DNA from: Nephrocerus scutellatus
Taxonomy: Eukaryota; Arthropoda; Insecta; Diptera; Pipunculidae
DNA: 64,000 nt
Direction: 5' to 3'
NCBI GenBank assembly: GCA_947095585.1
Contig: OX352764.1
Location: 4,573,001 to 4,637,000 of the forward strand
The translations under genes and the position numbers were made by a program. How positions within the stretch are numbered: the stretch's first letter is position 1; the number at the start of each line of letters is the position of its first letter. This document shows, in pieces, positions 24,050 through 34,683 of this stretch. The notes under the pieces were generated by a model, which was not told the DNA's origin, ran no database searches, and saw nothing but the letters and a program-made list of their open reading frames with translations.

Positions 24050-24830
24050 TAACATTATGTCGAATGATTACTCGATAATTATAGAATGTTTATATGTGTG
24101 ATGTTTAAAGCATGATTCTAACGATTATAGGATAAGTATTGGATTATTATAGCATGTCCATAAGGTGTATGTCGGATGATTATTCGATGATTATTGAATG
24201 TTTATATGTATGATGTTTATAGCATGATTGTAACGATTATAGGATGATTATGGGATTATTACAGCATATCCATAAGGTGTATGTCGAATGATTATTCGAT
24301 GATTATGGAATGTTTATATGTGTGATGTTTATAGCATGATTGTAACGATTATAGGATGATTATGGGATTATTACAGCATATCCATAAGGTGTATGTCGAA
24401 TGATTACTCGATGATTATGGAATGTTTATATGTGTGATGTTTATAGCATCATTGTAACGATTATAGGATGATTATGGGATTATTACAGCATATCCATAAG
24501 GTGTATGTCGAATGATTACTCGATGATTATGGAATGTTTATATGTGTGATGTTTATAGTATCATTGTAACGATTATAGGATGAGTATGGGATTATTACAG
24601 CATATCCATAAGGTGTATATCGGATGATTACTCGATGATTATGGAATGTTTATATGTGTGATGTTTATAGTATCATTGTAACGATTATAGGATGATTATG
24701 GGATTATTACAGCATATCCATAAGGTGTATATCGGATGATTATTCGATGATTATCCAATGTTTATATGTATAATGTTTATAGCATGATTGCAATGATTAT
24801 AGGATGGTATGAGATAATTAATGGATGATT
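24050..24830. repeat. 112-bp tandem array, about seven units
   Basis: The landmark AATGTTTATATGTGTGATG recurs at about 24085, 24197, 24309, 24421, 24533, 24645 and 24757, exactly 112 bp apart. Internal copies are nearly identical; the edge copies have diverged. Each unit is itself built from GGATGATTAT-type motifs. Relatives occur at 22995-23075 and, inverted and degenerate, at 52640-53010. Confidence 0.95.
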
Positions 24831-26429
24831 GTATAAGATTTTAGGATGATTAACTTAAAGCTTCTAGTGGGATCCTAAGAAATTGTCTTCCAAGGTTAAA
24901 ACACACTAGATACAAGATTTTGTGTTCCTCTCCAAGAATAACTGAAATTTTCCTCTTTTTTTATATAACAGTCGGCTTATGTTCGCTTACAGCAACTTGA
25001 GTGTTTCAAAATTAAAACACATTAACCCTTTGGCAATATGTAAACAAAAACAAAATACCACACCACAAAAAAGATAAAAAAGGAGAAAAAAGAAGAAGAT
25101 GTGGGGGGGGGGGAAGAAGAACTAGGACATGCTCCTTCACATAACTTTGACCTCATGAAAATGGTTTCCATTTTTTGTGCATCACGAGGACGATTCCACC
25201 TTTTCTTCGCACTTTTGGACAAACAAGAAACGCAAACACAAAGACAGAGATATCGGCAAAGTCGCGTCTGCTTTCATTTGAATTTTTTTGTTTGCCGCAG
25301 AGTATTCGGCTTCAAAGGCCGCTTCTAAAGCTGGCCAAAGCTCAAGCAGTGTGGTAGCCGTTTTAGCAAATGGCACAATGAATATGGAAACATGAATAGT
25401 TAAGCGCTATGACACCTCGCACCACCTCTGCTGTGATGCTAAAGTCGCCCTCCATGAGGAATATGGAGCACCACACCGATGCCTTGTACCATCATCACCG
25501 TCATCATCATCATCATCATCCTGGTGTTTGAATAATTTTTACCGCCTCTGCACAGCTATTCCCTTTGTGGGTTAATGTGAACAGATGAGGTGACAGAGCG
25601 GTGATGAAGACGACAGTCGTCGCCATCAGTGTCACCTTTTGTACCCCTTCCCTGTTGGATTTTGATTTTTATTTTTTGTGTGAATGTGGCAATGCATTCA
25701 TGGTTAAAACATTAAGTTAAGCTCAGTCTCACAACTGGCTTAGTTGTGCCTGTGGCAGGCAGACAGACAGACAGACAAAGGTGGCAACAAAACAAGAACC
25801 TCCAGGCGACGAACACAGCTCACCTTTACCGTCACCTCCAGTTCCACCATTGGGGGTAATTTTGAATATTTAACGCGGAGTCTATCTTTCTTCCTTTTCC
25901 TGTTTTTTTTGTTGTTGTTGTTGGTGTTGATTTGTTCCTTTTTGATATGCATACATTGGACTCGTCAATGGACAAAGAATATGTAACGCCATAGCTTGAA
26001 GCTCTTTGGAGCAGAAAATTCCAATTCACTGATTGTCTTTTTGTATACACGACAGACGACACGCGCATAGCCAGCAGCGACTGTAGTTGACCCAAAGACC
26101 TCGGAATATATTTTCTTTTCGTTTTCTTTTGTAGTCCGTCACAGAGCACACAGCAACGCACTCTGGTACCGCAAATAGTGCCAGCGAAACTATGCCGCTC
26201 AGCGGAAAATACTAAAAATGTAAATTGATTGATTTCCAAGCGCGGACAATAATGGTAACCACCATGATGACATTCGATAAGAACCCGCACAGTGACCATG
26301 ACAATTAATGGTAATTTGGTTTTATAAATTCGGATAGCTACCCAGCGATTGCGGAGTATTTTTAGATATGGAAAGTAGATAAAACTGTAGTCGGCTTTAA
26401 ATGTATCTAAATGGGTATTTCCCATAATA
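24831..26429. other. Unique non-coding sequence with microsatellites
   Basis: Includes an 11-G run at 25103-25113, CATCAT repeats near 25490-25520, a GACA run near 25759-25777 and a TTGTTG tract at 25910-25925. The long minus-strand frame 25832-26566 mostly covers this DNA and is not a gene: only its first ~35 codons match the LINE that starts at 26430. Confidence 0.55.
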
Positions 26430-27440
26430 ATCCTCAATTCATCCCATAAACGACTTATTTTCATCTGCCGGAGCCTACCGAGGTTAATTCTCTTCACGAT
26501 GTCGACATCTCTCGTAACGCTCGTAGATCTCATCATTGTAGAGTCTCCAGAATGGTCCTTCCTCAAATACGGCCCAACAATTATCCATAAGACTTTCCTC
26601 TCGAAAGTGGCTAGAGGACAGAATGCTTTTTGCTAAGCAAATGTAAGTACTGGTATGACCATTATCTTATACACCAGCAGCTTGGATGTTATGGTTAAAT
26701 TCCTAGATTTTGATTTGTTGGCTTAAAGCAACCATGCGCGTATTTCTGGTTTCAATCTGTTATGAGCTGCTACAGTTGACCCGAGATAGTTGAAGGATTG
26801 CACCACTTAAAATTCGCGCTCCACTATTCAAAGACCAATGTTGGATCCTCCGTTCGCAGACCATCATGGCCACCATGTACTTTGTTTTGCTCTCATTTAT
26901 CTACAGGCCCACATTTTGTGCCGCTTGCTCGATCTGGATGTAAGCTTCTTGTACAATTCTTTGGTTTTTACCGATGATGTTAAATATCGTCTGCATAAGA
27001 CAGTATCTGAATGGAATGTTCCTCTCGACGTTACAACGGAGTCTCGGATCACTTTTTGCAACGCCAGGTTGAAGACGACGATGGCCTGTCTATCTCCGGA
27101 TCCGGATATTTTTACTTGGTCATAATAGTTAGCCTACTTAGTCGTGTCAGTTTATTTTGGGGTGCCGAATTCTCTCATGGCTTTATCTGGCTATGCTATC
27201 ATAGGCGGATTTAAAAACTAGAAAAAGCTGGTGTAGGGAGACATAATTTCATGATTACGTTGTTGAATTGCCCGGTAGGCAGGCACACTGGGCCAATGAT
27301 GAATTAAGCATATGGAGCTATCCTGTCTTCAAGGATAGAAGATAAACTCTTATAGGCGTATTCAACCAGATAATTGCTTCACGTTGTTATATCTCCCATC
27401 CTTTGTATGGCGCACAGGATGCCACTACGTCAGTCTTCCG
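26430..27440 (-). pseudogene. RTE-like LINE (family R), minus-strand relic
   Basis: Reading the minus strand with many frame changes: QFNNVIMKL near 27275, FNLALQKVIRDS near 27090-27050 (RT region before the active site), a lost YADD region near 26990, then KTKYM-like sequence near 26880, RRIQHWSLNSGAR near 26850-26815, FNYLGST-like sequence near 26790, and RLYNDEIYERY-like sequence near 26545-26510. The second half aligns with the intact frame at 58883-59485, so the two are one family. The active site is destroyed. Confidence 0.72.
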
Positions 27441-27512
27441 GTATCGCTTCCTACTACTGCACTATTAGTTTGGTTGGTTATATACGAAAAAAAACCCACC
27501 TGACAGCAGATC

Positions 27513-27640
27513 TCCTGTATTTTTTTTGTAGATAGAACTTACTAAAGAGTTAACTGGCAAAAGAGGTGTCATACTGCGCTCACTGTTTTACATTTATTAT
27601 CAGTATACTCTGGCAAATTGTCATGAATTATCCAAATTTT
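27513..27640 (+). mobile_element. Mariner-like element, 5' terminal fragment
   Basis: Closely matches the first ~120 bp of the mariner derivative at 43622: shared GATAGAACTTAC, GGTTAACTG-like, TCATACTGCGCTCACT and TACTCTGGCAAAT. It therefore represents the 5' inverted terminal repeat and untranslated leader. It stops at about 27640, where a GC-headed element begins; the 3' part of a mariner resumes near 29566, in the same orientation. Confidence 0.7.
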
Positions 27641-27642
27641 AT

Positions 27643-29440
27643 TTGAAAACTAGTTGTTCCCGGGCGCTTTGCTACCTGCCCACTGACGCCACGCCCACTT
27701 ACACCCGCGTTTCCCGGCTGCCCCCGCCCACTGACCTCCCACCCACTGACCTCCCACCCACTGACCTCCCACCCACTGACCTCACACCCACTGACCTCAC
27801 ACCCACTGACCTCCCGCCCACTGACCACCCACCCTTTGACCTCCAACACACTGACCCACCGCCCACTGAACTCACACCCACTGACCTCCCGCCCACTGAC
27901 CACCCACCCATTGACCTCATACACACTGACCCACCTCGGAAAAAAAGACACCAGCGCCACCTATCGGGTCCAAATTTTGCCAACGACTTTCTTTTTATTT
28001 AAATATTATATTGTGTGAATTTGAGCCAAATCGTTCCATAAATAAGAATTTTCAGAAAAAAAAAACGATACCAGCGCCACCTAGCGTGGCTGAATTCACC
28101 TTTTAAACCTTTTCTGGACTTCCACAAATAATTTAATACCAAAATTAGCCAAATCGGTTCAGCCGCTCGTTCCATAAATAAGAATTTTCAGAAAAAAAAA
28201 ACGATACCAGCGCCACCTAGCGTGGCTGAATTCACCTTTTAAACCTTTTCTGGACTTCCACAAATAATTAAAGACCAAAATTAGCCAAATCGGTTCAGCC
28301 GCTCGTTCCATAAATAAGAATTTTCAGAAAAAAAACGATACCAGCGCCACCTAGCGGGGCTGAATTCACCTTTTAAACCTTTTCTGGACTTCCACAAATA
28401 ATTTAAGACCAAAATTAGCCAAATCGGTTCAGCCGCTCGTTCCATAAATAAGAATTTTCAGAAAAAAAAACGATACCAGCGCCACCTAGCGTGGCTGAAT
28501 TCACCTTTTAAACCTTTTCTGGACTTCCACAAATAATTTAAGACCAAAATTAGCCAAATCGGTTCAGCCGCTCGTTCCATAAATAAGAATTTTCAGAAAA
28601 AAAAACGATACCAGCGCCACCTAGCGGGGCTGAATTCACCTTTTAAACCTTTTCTGGACTTCCACAAATAATTTAAGACCAAAATTAGCCAAATCGGTTC
28701 AGCCGCTCGTTCCATAAATAAGAGTTTTCAGAAAAAAAAATGATACCAGCGCCACCTAGCGGGGCTGAATTCACCTTTTAAACCTTTTCTGGACTTCCAC
28801 AAATAATTTAAGACCAAAATTAGCCAAATCGGTTCAGCCGCTCGTTCCATAAATAAGAATTTTCAGAAAAAAAAAAAAACGATACCAGCGCCACCTAGCG
28901 GGGCTGAATTCACCTTTTAAACCTTTTCTGGACTTCCACAAATAATTTAAGACCAAAATTAGCCAAATCGGTTCAGCCGCTCGTTCCATAAATAAGAGTT
29001 TTCAGAAAAAAAAATGATACCAGCGCCACCTAGCGGGGCTGAATTCACCTTTTAAACCTTTTCTGGACTTCCACAAATAATTTAAGACCAAAATTAGCCA
29101 AATCGGTTCAGCCGCTCGTTCCATAAATAAGAATTTTCAGAAAAAAAACGATACCAGCGCCACCTAGCGTGGCTGAATTCACCTTTTAAACCTTTTCTGG
29201 ACTTCCACAAATAATTTAAGACCAAAATTAGCCAAATCGGTTCAGCCGCTCGTTCCATAAATAAGAATTTTCAGAAAAAAAAAACGATACCAGCGCCACC
29301 TAGCGGGGCTGAATTCACCTTTTAAACCTTTTCTGGACTTCCACAAATAATTTAGGACCAAAATTAGCCAAATCGGTTCAGCCGCTCTCGAGTTTTAGCC
29401 AGTCTAACGAACAGCAATTGATTTTTATATATATAGATGA
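27643..29440 (+). mobile_element. GC-headed element (family G), copy C, with ten ~135-bp units
   Basis: Layout: left edge AAAACTAGTTGTTCCCGGGCG (about 27644), a head with TTTCCCGGCTGCCCC at 27709, a CCCACTGACCTC minisatellite to about 27935, then a tandem array to 29386 and an AT-rich end (TTTTTATATATATAGAT) near 29420-29438. Units begin GATACCAGCGCCACC at 28067, 28203, 28337, 28472, 28607, 28742, 28881, 29016, 29150 and 29286, with a variant at about 27947. The architecture (head, minisatellite, internal tandem array, no ORF) resembles tandem-repeat-bearing Helentron/DINE-type elements of flies, but class is inferred. It sits between the two parts of a mariner. Confidence 0.8.
28067..29386. 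repeat. ~135-bp tandem array with CTCF-like core in each unit
   Basis: Ten near-identical units of 134-139 bp; most length variation is in the poly-A stretch before GATACC. On the minus strand each unit carries GCTAGGTGGCGCTGG, which fits the core of known Drosophila CTCF sites (TAG(A/G)(G/T)GGCGC). A related core is present in the array at 62400-63185. Binding is inference. Confidence 0.93.
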
Positions 29441-29566
29441 GTCGTCGATTAGATTAGACGACTTATGACTGGTTGTACTGGGTGTACTGGGTGTATTGAG
29501 TATACTGAGTACACCCAGTAAACCCTGAGTACTTGGTGTACTGCGTGTACTGAGTATACTGAGTTT
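29441..29566. repeat. TACTGGGTG short repeat block
   Basis: About ten copies of a 9-12 bp motif (GTACTGGGT, ACTGAGTAT, GTACTTGGT) at 29474-29566, including an imperfect palindrome around 29500-29520. It lies between the GC-headed element and the resumed mariner sequence. Confidence 0.75.
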
Positions 29567-29589
29567 GTGTTTACCGATAAAGTTAACTT

Positions 29590-30247
29590 TTGACTTAACG
29601 GGCTTGTTAATAAACAAAATCGCCGCATATGGAGTGACACCATTCCACATAAGACCCTACAGACTCCATTCATCGGCTTACGTGCTGGTGCCATCATCGG
29701 ACCCTATCTCTACATGAATGAGGCCGGAGTTCGCGTTACAGTCAATGGAGATCATTACCGCACCATGACCAATGATTTTTTGTTTGAAAATATGGATGAC
29801 ATTGGTCCGGGCGAGATTTGGTTTCAACAGGATGGCGCTACTTGTCATACCGGCAATCGCAACCATCGACTAATTGAAATCAAAATTTGGCAATAACTTG
29901 ATTTAAAGAAATGGATCTGTCAGTTTGACAACTCTCGTTTATTTCCTATGTCACGTAAAGTCACTGGCTTATGCTGATAAGCCAGAAACAATTAACGCCT
30001 TTGAAGCCAACATTGTTCGTGTTATTTGTGATATACGGCCAGTAGTGCTCGAAAAAGTGGCCCAAAATTGGACGTCCATAATGCGATTCGTCAAGAACAG
30101 CCGCGTTTCCCTGAATGCCCGAAAGAATTTTTAAATATAAATGCCATGTATTGATCTTTCAAATGAATGAAATAATTTGATATAAATTAACTTTCTTGTG
30201 TTATTTTTGACAATTCCAAGCTCTATCGGGCTTAAAAAAACACCCGA
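29590..30247 (+). pseudogene. Tc1/mariner transposase, catalytic half, and 3' terminal repeat
   Basis: Plus-strand translation with frameshifts: GLVNKQNRRIW-like near 29600-29635, GAIIGPYLYMNEAG near 29692-29730, VTVNGDHYRTM near 29738, IWFQQDGATCHTG near 29818-29855 (second catalytic Asp region), then YADKPETINAFEANIVRVI near 29970-30025 and VAQNWTSIMRFVKNSR near 30058-30105. After the stop comes a tail and an inverted terminal repeat ending ACACCCGA at 30247, followed by TA. The N-terminal half is missing. Tail and terminus match the 43622-43997 element. It is probably the far end of the mariner starting at 27513. Confidence 0.82.
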
Positions 30248-31293
30248 TAATCACGACAAAAACTTCCCCCACATGGTTCATTGCAATAAACTCAAAAAAA
30301 GCTGCTTTCTCAACGCTTTACGAGTGTCAGTCAATAGGCGCCACATTACCCAATTAGTGGTAACTTTTATTGGCAAGAAGATACTTCTAATCTTGAATGG
30401 AAACCCCTACACCAATTGAACCGAAAAAAAGGTTACAAGGCCATAAAGCCATGAAGTCATAAAAGAAATTGATGCTCACAGCTCACCTCAACTAAACGCT
30501 GAACTCTCCCTAATGTGCTCAATCGTTTTGTGGTGTGGTGGGGCGCATTCACCCAACCAAATCACGAAGAAATCAATAATCCCAAGTGACTCTCGTTGCT
30601 GCAATGAAATTCCAAATTCCAAGGTTTTAACACCAAAATTTCACACACACACAGCGCTAAGAGCAGCACCAGCACCATCTGCTTCTTTTTCTTTCCAAAT
30701 ACAAAAGCAGCTCCATTTATAAAATGTCCATATGCGCTCATCATTATCCCAAAATGGAGCGTCGAGCGACCTTGCTGACTATTTGATTCTATCTCACAGA
30801 TACAGCTGAGTTGTGTGTGTGCCTTTGTGTGTATGATACCACCTATTATTGCCAAACTGGTCGGTCGAGTAGCGCGAATTAAATCGATGAGGAAGATTTT
30901 TCGGGTTTTCTGTGTCGCCATGCGGAGGCTTACAAATTCTCATGCATAAGATACCAATTTGCATTTGGACACGTTATACCTACCTATGCTAATATTCTGA
31001 CCACCAAGCTCATGTCAAGGAAAAATAATGCAACTAGGAAATACTCGTAGATAGTTCGTAAATTCTTTACTTTACTTTTTGGGATGCTACCAATTGCAGT
31101 TTTGTGTGTCACAAAGTAGTATATGTTCCTACCAGCAACATATACTACTACTACTACACCAGGAACTTCCTTGTGTCCTGTTTGTTAAATTAAAAGAACC
31201 ACGTTAAGCATTTGATGTTTAATAGAAGCTTAAAAGAACATCAAAGGCTTACCTTACCTCTTATATTACCTCTTCGCTTACCTCGAATATTCT
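30248..31293. other. Unique non-coding sequence
   Basis: No transposon or exon recognised. The 30560-30920 frames on both strands overlap and are low in information. Short CA and AGC-type repeats are near 30640-30680. Confidence 0.5.
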
Positions 31294-31576
31294 AGATTTC
31301 CATTAATAATATTCGGCGCGACAGACCATTGCGGTCCAAGGACTAGCTTCTCGCGACCATTTGTGTTGCGCATTTATATTTTTGGCACAAATGTAAGGGA
31401 CCTACAATTTAAGGCCGGCTCCGAACGGCGAATTGAGAAGCCTTCCGTGACAAGTTATTACTCTCGGAACGTTTGTCACCCATTCGCGAGAGGTGGGACT
31501 GACATTCGAACCACGAACCTCCTGTTCAGTAGCCACGCGTAATTCCACTGAGCCACGGCGCCCAGATTTCCATTAA
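31294..31576 (-). mobile_element. tRNA-derived SINE with perfect 13-bp target-site duplication
   Basis: AGATTTCCATTAA occurs at 31294-31306 and again at 31564-31576, directly flanking a 257-bp insert. On the minus strand the insert starts CTGGGCGCCGTGGCTCAG, with a pol III A box TGGCTCAGTGG (31555-31545) and B box GGTTCGAATGTC (31512-31501), 43 nt apart as in a tRNA. A non-tRNA body with CCGTTCGGAGCCGGCC follows, and the 3' end is near 31307. The intact duplication suggests a fairly young copy. SINEs encode no protein and depend on a LINE partner for mobility; I cannot tell which. Confidence 0.9.
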
Positions 31577-31619
31577 CAACGTTACCAAAAATGTTCATTT
31601 ATTTTATAACAGTTCTAGT

Positions 31620-32105
31620 TTTTGTGGATCTGCCATGGAAAATGGAGACTCCCAAAAACCCAACATAATCCCCAAAATATCCCAAAAAGACCACAAAAGG
31701 CTCCCAAAAGACCTCGAAAGGACTCTAAAAAGACCCCCAAAGGATCCCCAATAGACCCCTTCTCTTAAGATGCCCTCAAACTCCCATCAAGACCCTCTCA
31801 AGACCCGCTTAGGAACCCCCAAGACTATTTCAAGACACCCCACGGCACCCTAAAGACCTTCTCAAGAACAAGAACCACCACGCTTAGGACCACACTCAAA
31901 CTCAAAACGCCTCTCAAAACTACCTCAAGAACTCCGTCAATAGCACCCTTAATAGTTCCTAAAAAACACCTCAAGACCCTTCTCAAGACCCTCCTCAAGA
32001 ACCTCTTGAAGACCCTCTTCAAGACAGCCTCAAGGCTGGCTTATGATAATCCTCTCAAGACTCCATCAAGACCGCCTTAAAACCCCATCAAGACCCCACT
32101 TAACT
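31620..32105. repeat. CTCAAGACCC degenerate array (plus orientation)
   Basis: Dozens of 11-18 bp units of the type CTCAAGACCC, CCCAAAAGACC and CTTCAAGACC. Unit length is variable, so it is a low-order degenerate satellite. It ends at the 3' tail of the minus-strand LINE copy at 32105. The same motif in the opposite orientation (GAGGGTCTTGAG) fills 38350-38760. Confidence 0.85.
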
Positions 32106-32660
32106 TTACTTACTACTTAGGTCCTCAGACCTTTTAAGTCCGTTAGTTTCCTCTTAACGGGCGTAGGTCCTCCATTACTCCTGCGCGCCATCGTGTCCGG
32201 TTTCTAAACATGTACATCAGTTCGCTCCAGCTCTTCCCCAGTTGCGCCAATTCCTCATCGACTGTTCTACGGCATGTACTTCTAGGGCGTCCCACTCTTC
32301 TGCCTGACTGTGTGAACGGGTTCCATTGCATCACTTGGCTCGCAATACAATTGTTTCCTTTTTGAAGTGTACTGCCACTTATGTTTTTGAATAACAGTGT
32401 CAGCGGACTCCTGACCTGTTCCCATGTGCAGTTCGTCATTGGAGATGCGGCCGGGGAAAAAATCCGCAAAATGTTTCGCTGACATCTATTGACGAACGTT
32501 TACAGCTTCCTTATGACAGCAGATATGACTTTGCCTGTGCTGCACCCGTACAGCAGTATACGGATTTAACATAAGAGCGGAACAGTCGTAGCTTGGTTAT
32601 TTCGCTATATTTTGGACAACATTCCGACAACGTTGCTTTCCCCCGAGGAAAGGAACCATT
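32101..32660 (-). pseudogene. Non-LTR retrotransposon, family A, copy 3 (3' end only)
   Basis: Minus strand: ITKLRLFRS near 32608-32580, a Cys/Leu-rich segment, then in shifted frames SIDVSETFCGFF near 32490, TGQESADTVIQKHKWQ near 32425-32375, and GRPRSTCRRTVDEELAQLG near 32290-32235. These match copies 1 and 2. The 3' tail AAGTAGTAAGTAAAG is at about 32120-32101 and directly meets the CTCAAGACCC array. This copy is more diverged than the other two and has many frame breaks. Confidence 0.82.
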
Positions 32661-32719
32661 ATGCGGCATAGGTAAGAGCACAATGCGGGAAGAGTTACGC
32701 AGAATAGGTAAGACTGCCG

Positions 32720-33150
32720 CTTCCGTAAGAAATGCTGTTGAGCTATAACCCAAAGAAGTCTCGCTCGATATTGGGACCAAGCAGAAGTAATGCAAGAGGC
32801 ATTACGGCGATCTTTACAGGACATTGTAAACTCATAGGGCACCTAAAGAAATTACAAATGAAAGAGGATGGCAGTTGCAGACTTTGTGAAGTAGAGGGGG
32901 AGACCCTGTGGCATCTTCTAAACAAATGCGGAGTAACGATCCCACAGCGAAGAGAACACGAAGGAACCAAAGCATTCTCGGAGTCTGCGCACCATTCACT
33001 GAACCCACACTATATCACCAAGTTCCTAAGAGCCATTGGTATGGAGTGGGTGCTGTAGTAAAGGGCATGCACTGTCCCCAAAGCACAAGTCAAGGGGAAG
33101 CACAGTAGATCCACATGGGTCGCAGTGCTCCTAGAATATAAGTCATCATA
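32720..33150 (+). pseudogene. R1/LOA/I-like LINE 3' end: RNase H tail with CCHC motif
   Basis: The open frame 32732-33058 ends LTGHCKLIGHLKKLQ-like (ITAIFTGHCKLIGHLKKLQ in this copy) and then a CX2CX8HX4C motif (CRLCEVEGETLWHLLNKC near 32878-32931), as found after RNase H in these LINEs. ITKFLRAIGMEWVL closes the ORF at 33058. The 3' UTR-like stretch to about 33150 includes CCACATGGGTCGCAGTGC, a typical ending for such elements. Unlike its relatives at 18640 and 24045, this copy keeps its 3' end. Confidence 0.8.
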
Positions 33151-33570
33151 AGTTAAAGCTGAGAAAGAATGACATTAATACCTCTGGAGCCTCAAATGGC
33201 TGCCATTTAGCAATTGGCTGTTAGGAACGACGAAGTCTTCCGAGGCTTTATACAATATTTTCATGTGGGTCATAATTGCTTCGATTTTATTCATATTTCT
33301 GGTTCGATTGTCGTATTCTTAGCAAGTATATGAAGCTCACTCTGTCATCCACTACATCCGAACTCAGACTAAATAAAACTTAAGGTTTGCAGTACATAGA
33401 TACAGAAGTCACACTTAGTCACTTCAAATGAGTAGCAATTGTTTAGATCCGTTGCCTGATTTCTGTGCCTATCATTTATTGGTTTTTTTTGTTTCTGTTA
33501 ATTTTAACCTAAATTGTTGCCAATTTATTTTAACAAAAATCTTCCCTCTCTCGCTTTTTCTGCATTTCAG
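33151..33570. other. Non-coding sequence, possible intron 5' of a candidate exon
   Basis: No transposon seen. The last 30 bases form a strong pyrimidine tract ending TGCATTTCAG at 33570; possible branch-point sequences (TTTTAACC, CTAAAT) lie 50-70 nt upstream. Confidence 0.5.
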
Positions 33571-33651
33571 ACTCTATACATCCGGAGTAAAAAAATTATT
33601 GTCCACATGGTTGGTGGTGGCCAACCCAACCCAACAATTCATCAGCTGGTG
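33571..33651 (+). CDS. Candidate 81-nt internal exon of an unidentified host gene
   Basis: A textbook acceptor (pyrimidine tract then TGCATTTCAG, 33541-33570) and a textbook donor (CTGGTG|GTAAGTTGC, GT at 33652-33653) enclose 81 nt, an exact multiple of three. Two of three frames are open. Phase 0 reads TLYIRSKKIIVHMVGGGQ and then PNPTIHQLV; the frame one base later reads LYTSGVKKLLSTW and then LVVANPTQQFISWW. I recognise neither, and the segment could be a UTR or cassette exon. It is the best splice-bounded segment I found in the window. Confidence 0.42.
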
Positions 33652-34683
33652 GTAAGTTGCATACACAATTTGCTAAACATTCCACTCTGACTTTGCTATC
33701 TTGCTAACTGGGTAACTTAGCCGGACAATAAATTTTAATTAAAATTTTTTTGATTTTGTGTCGATTGGCATCGGCCGATCGAGAGGGAGGAGGAGTGATT
33801 TTCAATTCTTTTGCAACAAAATTGATATATAAACCAACTCAATCTGTGTTTGTATGCTGTGCTGGGCACTCCCTTGTCCCGAATTAGATGAGCTAATGCT
33901 GTATGGCTATGCGCCGTGCTATAAATTACCAAACTACGATCAAAAGATACAAGATACACAATAGTCAAGCAGACAGGCAATCGGTTGGCGCTCTGCGATG
34001 GTAACCACGCTCCAATGACCAAAAACCAATGAGAATTCAATGATTTTGCGATTTAATCGGATGGTGACGTTGGAAATAAATCACAAATCGTGGCGGCGGT
34101 ATTGTTCCAGGTACGCTCTGTCTCTTTATCGCTGGGATGACATCTTTTTTTTTTTTTTTGCATCGCCCCCGCCCCAAAAGTGGTGGGTCTTATCCGCGTG
34201 CATGTCGCCCTCAAATTTAACGCAAATTTATTGAACGCTCATCGCTGACTCTGACTCTGAAATACTCCGCACCTCGCAGCGTTGTCTTCGCATCGAGATG
34301 CTTTGGTTGCTGTTACTATATATTCCATTATGGGGGGCGAACATCTGCACACAGTTTGTGTTACTCGTCGTCGTTCTCAAGGCGTCCTCAAGGTATTTTG
34401 CACACAAATTTGCTTCATTTAAATAAAAGTTGAGTTTGCTAAAGGCCCGGAAATGGTGGCCAGCCATCAGGGACAATCACACGGCGTGAATTATTGCTGT
34501 CACCGACGACGTTGATGACTAAATAAAATTTAAGTCTTTTTTGGTTGCATTTAGAGCTGAGGATGAAAGGAATGTCAATCTCTAATGTATTCAAGTGACC
34601 ATCATTTGTTGGACCAGGACTGACTGAGAACTTTGTTTCGCTTTCCACCTACAGATCGGTCAGATAAATGACTGATGACGTTC
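33652..34683. other. Unique non-coding sequence
   Basis: Starts with a consensus donor context. Includes poly-T near 34147-34160. No transposon seen. Confidence 0.5.

Noticed and set aside
24050..24830. CRISPR-like array
   Set aside because: Units are full 112-bp tandem repeats without unique spacers, in a eukaryotic setting.
25832..26566. Longest open frame in the window (244 codons, minus strand)
   Set aside because: Only its first ~35 codons match the RTE-like LINE; the rest is unique, low-conservation sequence with composition-driven codons. It is a run-on through a decayed LINE end, not a gene.
27628..28018. Frames rich in Pro-Pro-Thr-Asp or Gly-Gly-Ser-Val
   Set aside because: They translate the CCCACTGACCTC minisatellite; both strands and several frames are open because the period is a multiple of three.
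31501..31563. tRNA gene
   Set aside because: A and B boxes are present, but the sequence lacks a foldable acceptor stem partner and is part of a 257-bp insert with target-site duplication, so it is a SINE head.
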